Positions 1 through 6,941 of a DNA stretch of 12,168 nucleotides are shown here, piece after piece; positions within the stretch are counted from its first letter, which is position 1; each line of letters begins with the position of its first letter. The DNA lies in contig JAICJM010000117.1 in the NCBI GenBank assembly GCA_025928435.1, positions 1 through 12,168 of the forward strand. Direction: 5' to 3'. The notes under the pieces are model-generated. The model was not told where the DNA came from, ran no database searches, and saw only the letters and a program-made list of their open reading frames with translations. Position numbers and translations under genes: made by a program. This DNA comes from Thermoleophilia bacterium. Its GTDB lineage: Bacteria; Actinomycetota; Thermoleophilia; Gaiellales; JAICJC01.

Positions 1-118
1 CGCGCTGCGGTGTCCTCGGTCGCGCCAATACAACCCGGTATCGGCTCCCTTTAGTCCTTGCATGCGCTCGGTTTTCGCTCGCCATTTTCCAGCCCAACAT
101 TACGAGAAGGCCCACTAG
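1..118 (+). promoter_or_regulatory. Leader / probable promoter region of the pca-pob operon
   Basis: This non-coding stretch in front of pcaI is visibly richer in A/T than the genes after it, as expected of a promoter region. It is the only space before the operon. I see no convincing -35/-10 pair: TTGCAT at 58-63 has only poor -10 candidates about 17-18 bases on. A tandem imperfect repeat (GCTCGGTTTTC at 66-76, GCTCGCCATTTTC at 77-89) could be a regulator half-site pair, but this is weak. A good Shine-Dalgarno sequence, GAGAAGG at 104-110, sits 8 bases before the pcaI ATG. Short open frames crossing this region have codon use unlike the neighbouring genes, so I do not call an upstream gene tail. 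Confidence 0.4.
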
Positions 119-928
119 ATGGCCGAGATCGTCACGCTGGAGGAGGGGATCGGCGAGCTGGTCGCCGACGGCGACACCGTCGCGCTCGAGGGGTTCACCC
201 ACCTGATCCCGCACGCGGCCGGTCACGAGATCATCCGCCAGCACCGGCGCGGGCTGACGCTCATCCGGCTGACGCCCGACGTGATCTACGACCAGCTGAT
301 CGGTGCCGGGTGCGCAGCGAAGCTCGTGTTCTCGTGGGGCGGGAACCCCGGCGTGGGCTCGCTGCACCGCCTGCGCGAGGCGGTCGAGCACGGCTGGCCG
401 GAGCCGCTCGAGCTCGAGGAGCACTCCCACGCCGGCATGGCGGCCGCCTACGCGGCCGGTGCCGCCAACCTGCCCTTCGCCGTCCTGCGCGGCTACGCCG
501 GCACCGATCTCCCCGGCCACACGACTGTGCGCTTCGTCAACTGCCCGTTCACCGGCGAGCGGCTGGCGGCGGTGCGGGCGTTGCGGCCTGACGTCGGCAT
601 CGTGCACGCACAGCGCGCCGACCGCGAGGGCAACGTCCAGCTGTGGGGGATCAGCGGCGTGCAGAAGGAGGCCGTGCTGGCCTCCGCCCGGTCGCTGGTC
701 ACGGTGGAGGAGATCGTGGACGAGCTCGAGCCGGTACCCGGCGCGATCATCCTCCCCGGCTGGGTCGTCACGGCCGTCGCGGCCGCGCCGGGCGGTGCCC
801 ATCCGTCCTACGTCCACGGCTACTACGAGCGCGACAACTCGTTCTACGTCCGCTGGGACGCGATCAGCCGCGACCGCGAGGCCTTCGGCGAGTGGATCCG
901 CGAGCACGTGCTGGAGCCGGCCGGGTGA
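119..928 (+). CDS. pcaI: 3-oxoadipate CoA-transferase, alpha subunit (CatI/PcaI type)
   Basis: Subunit A of the two-subunit family I CoA-transferase that moves CoA from succinyl-CoA to 3-oxoadipate in the cytoplasm, the next-to-last step of the beta-ketoadipate pathway. The protein has 269 residues. The N-terminal loop DGDTVALEGFTHLIPH (residues 18-32) replaces the GGFG..G.P loop of classical PcaI. Together with VFSWGGNPGVGSLHR, EEHSHAGMA and HAQRADREGNVQLWGI it matches, from memory, the CatI group of 3-oxoadipate transferases, which resemble glutaconate CoA-transferase (GctA) more than the classical PcaI. The ATG is chosen because GAGAAGG lies 8 bases upstream and family homology begins at residue 1. 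The gene is first in its operon and overlaps pcaJ by 4 bases. Context (pcaJ, pcaF, pcaHG) makes the substrate assignment strong; catI would be an equally valid symbol. Confidence 0.93.
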   Translation: MAEIVTLEEGIGELVADGDTVALEGFTHLIPHAAGHEIIRQHRRGLTLIRLTPDVIYDQLIGAGCAAKLVFSWGGNPGVGSLHRLREAVEHGWPEPLELEEHSHAGMAAAYAAGAANLPFAVLRGYAGTDLPGHTTVRFVNCPFTGERLAAVRALRPDVGIVHAQRADREGNVQLWGISGVQKEAVLASARSLVTVEEIVDELEPVPGAIILPGWVVTAVAAAPGGAHPSYVHGYYERDNSFYVRWDAISRDREAFGEWIREHVLEPAG

Positions 929-931
929 GCC
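913..931 (+). repeat. 19-base junction repeat, copy 1 (pcaI/pcaJ)
   Basis: GGAGCCGGCCGGGTGAGCC spans the pcaI stop and pcaJ start. The identical 19 bases recur at 1674-1692 across the pcaJ/pcaH junction. It holds the Shine-Dalgarno GGAG and the GTGA stop/start overlap, and both upstream proteins therefore end in ...EPAG. The identity is read directly from the sequence. Whether it reflects duplication, selection on coupling or chance in G/C-rich DNA is open. Confidence 0.85.
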
Positions 932-1689
932 ACACGAGCGAGGAGATGATGGCGGTCGCCGCCGCCCGGCGGCTGCACGACGGCAGCGTCTGCTTCGTCG
1001 GCATCGGCCTGCCCAGCAAGGCCGCGAACCTGGCCCGGGCCACCCACGCGCCCGGCTGCGTGCTGATCTACGAGAGCGGCACGATCGGGGCGAAGCCGCT
1101 CAACCTGCCGCTCTCGATCGGCGACGGCGAGCTGGCCGAGACGGCCGACGCGGTGGTCGGTGTGCCCGAGATCTTCGCCTACTGGCTGCAGGCGGGCCGC
1201 ATCGACGTCGGCTTCCTGGGCGCGGCCCAGATCGACCGCTACGGCAACCTGAACAGCACGGTCATCGGCGACTACGACCACCCCAGGGTGCGCCTGCCCG
1301 GCGCCGGCGGCGCGCCGGAGATCGCGGCGTCGTGCAAGGAGACGCTCGTGATCCTGAAGCAGTCGGCGCGCACGTTCGTCGAGCGGCTCGACTTCCGCAC
1401 GTCGGTGGGCTTCGGCGACGGGCCCGGGTCGCGGGAGCAGCTGGGCCTGCGCGGCCGCGGCGTCACCGCGGTCATCACCGACCTGGGCGAGCTCGAGCCC
1501 GACCCGGAGACGTGCGAGCTCACCCTCGCCCGCCTCCACCCCGGCGTCACGGTGGAGCAGGCGGTCGCCGCGACGGGCTGGCCGCTCGCGGTGCGCGACG
1601 GCCTCGAGGAGAGCGCGCCGCCGAGCCGGCGTGAGCTGGAGGCGCTGCGGGCGCTGCGCACCGCCGACGAGCGGGAGCCGGCCGGGTGA
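925..1689 (+). CDS. pcaJ: 3-oxoadipate CoA-transferase, beta subunit (CatJ/PcaJ type)
   Basis: Subunit B, partner of the preceding gene, carrying the active-site glutamate that forms the glutamyl-CoA thioester. The protein has 254 residues. The likely catalytic residue is Glu50 in VLIYESGTIGAKP, the GctB/CatJ form of the site, where classical PcaJ has SENG. Other family blocks are VGIGLPSKAANLA (25-37), LPLSIGDGELAETAD, GFLGAAQIDRYGN and VRLPGAGGAPEIA. The GTG start at 925 overlaps the pcaI stop as GTGA and has GGAG 8 bases upstream; homology starts a few residues later (SEEMMAVAAARRL), so longer in-frame extensions are not needed. The stop overlaps the pcaH start in the same way. Equal dosage by translational coupling would suit a heteromeric enzyme. 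Confidence 0.93.
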   Translation: MSHTSEEMMAVAAARRLHDGSVCFVGIGLPSKAANLARATHAPGCVLIYESGTIGAKPLNLPLSIGDGELAETADAVVGVPEIFAYWLQAGRIDVGFLGAAQIDRYGNLNSTVIGDYDHPRVRLPGAGGAPEIAASCKETLVILKQSARTFVERLDFRTSVGFGDGPGSREQLGLRGRGVTAVITDLGELEPDPETCELTLARLHPGVTVEQAVAATGWPLAVRDGLEESAPPSRRELEALRALRTADEREPAG

Positions 1690-1692
1690 GCC
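1674..1692 (+). repeat. 19-base junction repeat, copy 2 (pcaJ/pcaH)
   Basis: Exact second copy of the 19 bases at 913-931, again containing Shine-Dalgarno GGAG and a GTGA stop/start overlap. In this copy the following bases (GGCTC) complete a hairpin; in copy 1 they do not. Confidence 0.85.
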
Positions 1693-1697
1693 GGCTC
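1675..1697 (+). promoter_or_regulatory. Hairpin presenting the pcaJ stop / pcaH start in its loop
   Basis: GAGCCGGC (1675-1682) pairs perfectly with GCCGGCTC (1690-1697) around the 7-base loop CGGGTGA, which contains both the pcaH GTG and the pcaJ TGA. The Shine-Dalgarno GGAG (1674-1677) lies almost wholly in the 5' arm. If it forms in mRNA it would hide the pcaH ribosome site until ribosomes finishing pcaJ open it, a simple coupling device. The pairing is seen; the role is inferred, and such stems are easier to find by chance in DNA this rich in G/C. Confidence 0.45.
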
Positions 1698-2399
1698 GCG
1701 ATCGAGCGCGTGCGCGACGGGGCCTACGGCGCCGTCCACCCACCCTACCTGCACCTCGAGTACCGCTCGACCCGGCTGCGGTCGCCCGACCGTCCGCTGA
1801 TCCTGCTCCCGGAGGAGCTGCACGACCCGACCGGCCCGGTCTACGGCGACGGGCCGCTGGCCGAGTCCGACGCCGACCTCACCCGCCAGCACGACGGCGA
1901 GCCGCTGGGCGAGCGCATCATCGTCAGCGGCACGGTGCGCGATCGCGACGGCCGCCCGGTGCCGGGCTCGCTGATCGAGATCTGGCAGGCAAACGCCGCC
2001 GGCCGCTACGTCCACGAGCGCGACCGGCACCCGGCGCCGCTCGATCCCAACTTCACCGGCGCGGGCCGTGTGCTGACGGACACGGAGGGGCGCTACCGCT
2101 TCGTCTCCATCAAGCCGGGCGCCTACCCGTGGCGCAACCACGCGAACGCGTGGCGGCCGGCGCACATCCATCTCTCGATCTTCGGCCGCGCGTTCACCGA
2201 GCGGCTCGTAACGCAGATGTACTTTCCCGGCGACCCGCTGTTCCCGGCCGACCCGATCTTCAACTCGATCCGCGACCCGGGGGCGCGGGAGCGGCTGATC
2301 TCGCAGTTCGACTGGGAGACCACGACGGAGGAGTGGGCGCTCGGCTTCCGCTTCGACATCGTCCTCGGCGGGAGCGACTCGACCCCCTTCGAGGTCTGA
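1686..2399 (+). CDS. pcaH: Protocatechuate 3,4-dioxygenase, beta subunit
   Basis: Iron-binding subunit of the intradiol dioxygenase that opens protocatechuate to 3-carboxy-cis,cis-muconate. The protein has 237 residues, the usual PcaH size. An N-terminal PcaH-specific part (HPPYLHLEYRSTRLRSP, 18-34) precedes the dioxygenase fold, with the intradiol signature from about VSGTVRDRDGRPVPGSLIEI (80-99) to AGRY. All four non-haem Fe(III) ligands are present: Tyr108, Tyr147, His160 and His162, in AGRYVH and RPAHIHLS, plus the active-site Arg157. By my count these match the Pseudomonas putida PcaH numbers exactly (there offset by 300). The GTG at 1686 overlaps the pcaJ stop as GTGA with GGAG upstream. 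PcaG follows after one base, as needed for a 1:1 alpha/beta complex. Confidence 0.97.
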   Translation: MSRLAIERVRDGAYGAVHPPYLHLEYRSTRLRSPDRPLILLPEELHDPTGPVYGDGPLAESDADLTRQHDGEPLGERIIVSGTVRDRDGRPVPGSLIEIWQANAAGRYVHERDRHPAPLDPNFTGAGRVLTDTEGRYRFVSIKPGAYPWRNHANAWRPAHIHLSIFGRAFTERLVTQMYFPGDPLFPADPIFNSIRDPGARERLISQFDWETTTEEWALGFRFDIVLGGSDSTPFEV

Positions 2400-2400
2400 C

Positions 2401-2904
2401 ATGGCGGGCGGGCCGACCCCCTCCCAGACCGTGGGCCCGTTCTTCGCGTTCGGCCTGTGCCTGCGTCCGCACCACGAGCTGGTCGAGCCGGGCCGGGCGG
2501 ATGCGATCCGGGTGGGCGGGCAGGTGATCGACGGCGCGGGCGATCCCGTCTTCGACGCGATGGTGGAGATCTGGGGAGCCGACGGGGACGGCGGCCACCG
2601 CGACGGCTTCGGCTGGGGCCGGTGCGGCACCGACGCCGACGGACGCTACGAGTTCGTCACGGTGAAGCCGGGCGGCGACGGGGCGCCGTACATCACGGCC
2701 CTCGTGTTCGCGCGCGGCCTGCTGAAGCCGCTCATGACCCGGATCTTCTTCCCGGGCGAGCCGGCGAACGAGACCGACCCGCTGCTGGCCGCGCTCACCG
2801 ACGCCGAGCGGGCCGGGCTGACGGCCGTCGCGGCCCACGGCGGCGGGTACCGCTTCGACATCCACCTCCAGGGCAAGCACCAGACGACGTTCCTCGCCCT
2901 GTGA
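2401..2904 (+). CDS. pcaG: Protocatechuate 3,4-dioxygenase, alpha subunit
   Basis: Structural and substrate-pocket partner of PcaH. The protein has 167 residues, short against the roughly 200 of Pseudomonas PcaG, but both ends look complete: the N-terminus has PSQTVGPFFAFGL (7-19) and the C-terminus the family ending GKHQTTFLAL. The dioxygenase fold is recognisable in VIDGAGDPVFDAMVEIWGAD, GRYEFVTVKPG and FARGLLKPLMTRIFFPGE. The iron-ligand tyrosines and histidines of the beta subunit are absent, as normal for alpha. The ATG lies one base after the pcaH stop, with GAGG at 2391-2394 as ribosome site. The shortening falls in internal loops, not in the conserved blocks. Confidence 0.95.
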   Translation: MAGGPTPSQTVGPFFAFGLCLRPHHELVEPGRADAIRVGGQVIDGAGDPVFDAMVEIWGADGDGGHRDGFGWGRCGTDADGRYEFVTVKPGGDGAPYITALVFARGLLKPLMTRIFFPGEPANETDPLLAALTDAERAGLTAVAAHGGGYRFDIHLQGKHQTTFLAL

Positions 2905-4214
2905 CGACGTTCGCGCCCCTGTTCGTGCCGGACGAGATCGCGGCCGCCGTGTCCGACCGCGCCTGGCTGGCCGCGATGCTCGACGCGGAGCGGGCGCTCG
3001 TGAACGCCGAGGCGATCGCCGGCGTCGTCCCCGCCCACCTGGCCGGGCGGATCGCCGACCGCTGCGACCCCGGGCTCTACGACGCCGGCGACCTCGCCCG
3101 CGCCGGGCGCCCGGCGGGGAACCCGGTCGAGCCGCTCGTCAAGGCGATCCGCGCGGGGCTCGCGGCCGAGGAGGCCGGGTTCGTGCACTGGGGGGCGACC
3201 AGCCAGGACATCCTCGACAGCGCCGCGATGCTCGTCGCCAGACGAGCGCTCGCGCCGACTGCGGCATGGCTCTGGGAGGCCGCCGACGCCTGCGCGGCGC
3301 TCGCCCGGGCGCACCGCACGACGCCGATGGCGGGCCGGACGCTCCTGCAGCAGGCGACGCCGACGACGTTCGGCCTGAAGGCCGCCGGCTGGCTCATGGG
3401 CCTGCGCGAGGCCCGCGCGCTCGTCGAGGCGGTGTCGTCGCGGCTGCGGGCGCAGCTCGGCGGCGCCGTCGGCTCCCTGGCGGTGCTGGGGGCGCGGGGG
3501 CCCGAGGTGGCCCGGCTCTACGCCCGCGAGCTCGACCTGGCCGAGCCGCTCGCGCCGTGGCACACGGAGCGCAGCGGGCTGATCGAGCTCGGCGCCGGCC
3601 TCGCCACGGTGGCGGCGGCATGCGCAAAGATCTCGGGCGACATGGTCCTGCTCGCACAGACCGAGGTGGCCGAGGTGCGCGAGGGTGCCGGCGGCGGCTC
3701 CTCGACGATGCCGCACAAGCGCAACCCGGCGGTCTCCGTGCGGACGCTCGCCTGCGCTGCGGTGGCCCGGCGCCACGCCGCCGCGCTCGTCGCGGCCGAG
3801 CCCCACGAGCACGAGCGGGCCGCGGGCGCGTGGCATGCGGAGTGGGAGGCGATCACGGGCGCGCTCGAAGGCGCGGGCGGCGCCGCGGCGGGCGTCCGCG
3901 AGCTGCTCGCCGAGCTCGAGGTCGACCCGGCTCGCATGCGCCGGAACCTCGACCTGACCCGCGGCCTCGTGATGTCCGAGCGCGTCACCTTCGCCGCAGC
4001 CGAGCGGGTTGGCCTGGTCGAGGCCCGCAAGCTGGTGACGGCGGCGGCCGAGCGCACGGCAGGCGAGGATGTGACATTCCGGGCGGCGCTCGCCGAGTCG
4101 GCTGGCCTGGGCCTCACGCCCGCGGAGATCGACGCGGCGCTCGACCCGGCGGCGGGCCTGGAACCGGCGGCGGCGCTGGTCGACCGCGTGCTCGAAGGAG
4201 GGGAGAGCGGATGA
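2901..4214 (+). CDS. pcaB: 3-carboxy-cis,cis-muconate cycloisomerase
   Basis: Converts 3-carboxy-cis,cis-muconate to 4-carboxymuconolactone, the step after PcaHG. The protein has 437 residues, a normal length for this branch of the fumarase/aspartase (adenylosuccinate lyase) superfamily. The superfamily signature GGGSSTMPHKRNP lies at 264-276, with the mobile-loop serines at 267/268; HWGATSQDILDS (96-107) and the helical core (TLLQQATPTTFGLKAAGW) are also clear. The C-terminal part (about 350-437) is the ADSL_C-like domain, with LDLTRGLVMSERV. Related lyases share these motifs, so the specific call rests on position between pcaG and pcaC. The GTG at 2901 forms a GTGA overlap with the pcaG stop. 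No Shine-Dalgarno is visible in front of it, so translation probably depends on coupling to pcaG. Confidence 0.94.
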   Translation: MTTFAPLFVPDEIAAAVSDRAWLAAMLDAERALVNAEAIAGVVPAHLAGRIADRCDPGLYDAGDLARAGRPAGNPVEPLVKAIRAGLAAEEAGFVHWGATSQDILDSAAMLVARRALAPTAAWLWEAADACAALARAHRTTPMAGRTLLQQATPTTFGLKAAGWLMGLREARALVEAVSSRLRAQLGGAVGSLAVLGARGPEVARLYARELDLAEPLAPWHTERSGLIELGAGLATVAAACAKISGDMVLLAQTEVAEVREGAGGGSSTMPHKRNPAVSVRTLACAAVARRHAAALVAAEPHEHERAAGAWHAEWEAITGALEGAGGAAAGVRELLAELEVDPARMRRNLDLTRGLVMSERVTFAAAERVGLVEARKLVTAAAERTAGEDVTFRAALAESAGLGLTPAEIDAALDPAAGLEPAAALVDRVLEGGESG

Positions 4215-4585
4215 CGGACGAGCGGTACGAGCGCGGCATGGGCGTGCGGCGCGAGGTGCTCGGCGACGCGCACGTGGACGCGGCCATTGCGGGCGCCTCG
4301 GCGCTCACGGCCGACTTCCAGGAGCTGATCACCCGCTACGCCTGGGGTGACGTGTGGGCGCGACCCGGCCTCGACCGGCGCACGCGCAGCTGCATCACCC
4401 TGACCGCGCTCGTCGCCGGCGGCCACGACCACGAGCTGGCGCTGCACCTGCGCGCCGCCCGCCGCAACGGGCTCGCCTGGGAGGAGATCAAGGAGGTCCT
4501 GCTCCAGGCCGCGATCTACTGCGGCGTGCCGGCGGCCAACTCCGCCTTCGCGGTCGCGCAGCGGGTGCAGGAGGAGGAGGGATGA
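4211..4585 (+). CDS. pcaC: 4-carboxymuconolactone decarboxylase (stand-alone)
   Basis: Decarboxylates 4-carboxymuconolactone to 3-oxoadipate enol-lactone. The protein has 124 residues, the size of a free-standing PcaC of the AhpD-like CMD family. Typical blocks are [20 protein letters not shown] (57-76), [20 protein letters not shown] and [20 protein letters not shown]. His79 (in ELALH) sits in the conserved helix; the CxxC of true AhpD is absent, as expected. The ATG at 4211 overlaps the pcaB stop as ATGA and follows a strong purine-rich ribosome site, AAGGAGGGGAGAG (4195-4207). In many actinobacteria PcaC is fused to the enol-lactone hydrolase PcaD as PcaL; here there is no hydrolase domain on either side. 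Confidence 0.95.
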   Translation: MTDERYERGMGVRREVLGDAHVDAAIAGASALTADFQELITRYAWGDVWARPGLDRRTRSCITLTALVAGGHDHELALHLRAARRNGLAWEEIKEVLLQAAIYCGVPAANSAFAVAQRVQEEEG

Positions 4586-5757
4586 GCCGGGCGGTCGTGC
4601 TCTCGGCGGTGCGCACGCCGATCGGGCGCTACGGCGGCGCGCTCGCGGGCGTCCGGCCCGACGACCTGGCCGCGGTCGCCGTCGGCGCGGCCGTCGAGCG
4701 GGCGGGCATCGATCCGGCCGACATCGACGACGTCTACCTCGGCTGCGCGAACCAGGCCGGCGAGGACAACCGCGACGTCGCCCGCATGGCCGTCCTGCTC
4801 GCCGGCCTCCCGCAGTCGGTGCCGGGAGTGACGCTGAACCGGCTGTGCGCCTCGGGCCTCTCGGCGGTCGTCTCGGCCTGCCACGCGGTGATCGCCGGCG
4901 ACGCCGACCTTGCCGTCGCGGGCGGTGTCGAGTCGATGACCCGGGCGCCGCTCTCGATGCCGAAGCCGGGACGGGCGTTCGAGCGCGGCCACCGCACGGT
5001 CTACGACACGACCCTCGGCTGGCGCTATCCCAACCCGCGCCTGGAGGCGATGTTCCCGCTCGAGTCGATGGGCGAGACCGGCGAGAACGTGGCCGAGAGG
5101 TGGGACGTCTCGCGCGCCGACCAGGACGCCTTCGCGCTGCGCTCGCAGCAGCGGTGGGCGGCGGCCCAGGCGGCCGGCCGCTTCGCGGACGAGCTCGTGC
5201 CGGTCGGGGACGTCGACCGCGACGAGCACCCGCGCCCGGACACGACCCCCGACGGGCTGGCGGCGCTCAAGCCCGCGTTTCGCGCCGGCGGGAGCGTCAC
5301 CGCGGGGAACTCCAGCGGCATGAACGACGGCGCCGCGGCGGTCGTGATCGCGAGCGAGGAGCGGGCCGCCGCCCTCGGCGCCGAGCCGCTGGCGACGTTC
5401 CGCGGGGGCGCGTCGGTCGGCGTCGACCCGACCGTGATGGGCATCGGGCCGATACCCGCCGTGCGCAAGCTGCTCGGGCGGATGGGCGTGGACGTCGCGG
5501 ACATCGATCTCGTCGAGCTGAACGAGGCGTTCGCGTCGCAGAGCGTCGCGGTCGTGCGCGAGCTCGGCCTCGACCCCGACCGGGTGAACGTGAACGGCGG
5601 CGCGATCGCGCTCGGGCACCCGCTCGGGATGAGCGGCGCCCGCCTGGTCGTCTCGCTCCTGCACGAGCTGCGCCGCCGCGGCGGCCGCTACGGGCTCGCG
5701 ACCCTGTGCGTGGGCGTCGGACAGGGCCAGGCGGCGCTGTTCGAGAGGGCGGGGTGA
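4582..5757 (+). CDS. pcaF: Beta-ketoadipyl-CoA thiolase
   Basis: Last step of the pathway: cleaves 3-oxoadipyl-CoA with CoA into succinyl-CoA and acetyl-CoA. The protein has 391 residues, a standard degradative thiolase length. The catalytic triad is complete: Cys89 in [12 protein letters not shown] (acyl-enzyme), His346 in [16 protein letters not shown] and Cys376 in [10 protein letters not shown]. The N-terminal [20 protein letters not shown] and the [13 protein letters not shown] block are also typical. Thiolase motifs alone do not separate PcaF from acetoacetyl-CoA thiolases; the operon position does. The ATG forms an ATGA overlap with the pcaC stop, and GGAGGAGGAGGG just upstream (about 4570-4581) is a strong ribosome site. 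The same enzyme could also serve phenylacetate degradation (PaaJ role). Confidence 0.94.
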   Translation: MSRAVVLSAVRTPIGRYGGALAGVRPDDLAAVAVGAAVERAGIDPADIDDVYLGCANQAGEDNRDVARMAVLLAGLPQSVPGVTLNRLCASGLSAVVSACHAVIAGDADLAVAGGVESMTRAPLSMPKPGRAFERGHRTVYDTTLGWRYPNPRLEAMFPLESMGETGENVAERWDVSRADQDAFALRSQQRWAAAQAAGRFADELVPVGDVDRDEHPRPDTTPDGLAALKPAFRAGGSVTAGNSSGMNDGAAAVVIASEERAAALGAEPLATFRGGASVGVDPTVMGIGPIPAVRKLLGRMGVDVADIDLVELNEAFASQSVAVVRELGLDPDRVNVNGGAIALGHPLGMSGARLVVSLLHELRRRGGRYGLATLCVGVGQGQAALFERAG

Positions 5758-6941
5758 CCCCCGAGGCGACCCAGGTCGGGATCGTCGGGGCGGGTCCGGC
5801 GGGGCTCACGCTCGCCCAGCTGCTCAAGGGGCGCGGGATCGACTCGGTCGTGCTGGAGAGCCGCAGCCGCGAGCACTGCGAGCACCGCATCCGGGCCGGG
5901 GTGCTCGAGCAGGGCGCGGTGAACCTGCTGCGCGCGATCGGCGCCGGCGAGCGCATGGACCGCGAGGGCATCGTCCATCACGGCGTCTCGCTCCAGTTCG
6001 GCGGCGAGCGGCACCGCATCCCGCTCTCCGACCTGACCGGCGGCGCGACGATCATGATCTACGGCCAGACGGAGGTGGTGAAGGACCTGATCCGGCTGCG
6101 CATCCAGGCCGGCGACCCGCTGCTGTTCGAGGCCGAGGACGTGGGGCTGCACGGCATCGACGGCGACGGCCCCCGGATCACGTACCGGCTCGCGGGCCGC
6201 GAGCGGGAGCTGCGCTGCGACCTGATCGCCGGCTGCGACGGGTTCCACGGCGTCTCGCGGGCGTCCATCCCGCCCGGGGTGCTGCGGGTCAGCGAGCGCG
6301 ACTACCCGTTCGGCTGGCTCGGCATCCTGGCCGACGTCGCCCCCTCGAGCGAGGAGCTGGTCTACGCCCACCACGAGCGCGGGTTCGCCCTGCTCAGCCT
6401 GCGCTCGCCGACCCTCGGCCGCCTGTACGTCCAGGTCGCGCACGACGAGGACGTGGGCGAGTGGCCGGACGAGCGCATCTGGGCCGAGCTCCAGACCCGG
6501 CTGGGCACGCCCGGATGGACGCTGGCCGAGGGGCCGATCCTGGAGAAGGGCGTGACGGGGATGCGCAGCTTCGTCGCCGCGCCGATGCAGTTCGGGAACC
6601 TGTACCTGGCCGGCGACGCCGCCCACATCGTCCCGCCGACCGGCGCGAAGGGGCTGAACCTGGCCATCGCCGACGTCGAGCTGCTCGGCGAGGCGATCGC
6701 CGCCTGGTACGAGCGGGGCGAGCGCTCCGGCCTGGACGGCTACAGCGACGCCTGCCTGCGGCGGGTGTGGCGGGCCGAGCACTTCTCGTGGTGGATGACC
6801 TCGATGCTGCACCGCCTGCCCGGGGACGACCCGTTCGACCTCGAGCTGCAGCTGGCGCAGCTGCGCTACGTCGTCTCGTCGCCGGCAGCCGCGACGACGC
6901 TGGCCGAGAACTACGTCGGCATCGCCGGCCGGAGGGCGTGA
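5754..6941 (+). CDS. pobA: 4-hydroxybenzoate 3-monooxygenase (flavoprotein)
   Basis: FAD-dependent group A hydroxylase that turns 4-hydroxybenzoate into protocatechuate, feeding PcaHG. The protein has 395 residues against 394 in the Pseudomonas enzyme. It has the Rossmann motif [16 protein letters not shown] (9-24), the DG motif [12 protein letters not shown] (158-169) and the GD motif [20 protein letters not shown] (283-302). Substrate and proton-relay residues align with P. fluorescens PHBH: Tyr204, Ser215, Arg217, Arg223, Tyr225, Pro295, Asn302 and Tyr387. The nicotinamide-specificity helix reads [20 protein letters not shown] (35-54) and differs from PHBH at the positions equivalent to Arg33, Gln34 and Tyr38, so NADH use is possible. 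The GTG start makes a GTGA overlap with the pcaF stop; GAGAGGG (5743-5749) is the likely ribosome site. Confidence 0.96.
   Translation: MTPEATQVGIVGAGPAGLTLAQLLKGRGIDSVVLESRSREHCEHRIRAGVLEQGAVNLLRAIGAGERMDREGIVHHGVSLQFGGERHRIPLSDLTGGATIMIYGQTEVVKDLIRLRIQAGDPLLFEAEDVGLHGIDGDGPRITYRLAGRERELRCDLIAGCDGFHGVSRASIPPGVLRVSERDYPFGWLGILADVAPSSEELVYAHHERGFALLSLRSPTLGRLYVQVAHDEDVGEWPDERIWAELQTRLGTPGWTLAEGPILEKGVTGMRSFVAAPMQFGNLYLAGDAAHIVPPTGAKGLNLAIADVELLGEAIAAWYERGERSGLDGYSDACLRRVWRAEHFSWWMTSMLHRLPGDDPFDLELQLAQLRYVVSSPAAATTLAENYVGIAGRRA

Noticed and set aside
1..118. Tail of an upstream gene or start of a divergent regulator
   Set aside because: Several frames stay open over this short distance, but codon use does not match the neighbouring genes and no start with a ribosome site or recognisable peptide is visible.
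1272..2630. Long minus-strand open frame (452 codons) opposite pcaJ/pcaH/pcaG
   Set aside because: Antisense shadow typical of very high G+C DNA: arginine/proline-rich, no family motif, and it crosses three well-supported genes.
2646..3836. Minus-strand open frame of 396 codons opposite pcaG/pcaB
   Set aside because: Same shadow character; the opposite strand holds an intact lyase with its signature motif.
4211..4585. PcaL (fused PcaC-PcaD)
   Set aside because: The frame stops after 124 residues, the length of PcaC alone, and pcaF begins within the stop; no hydrolase motif is present.
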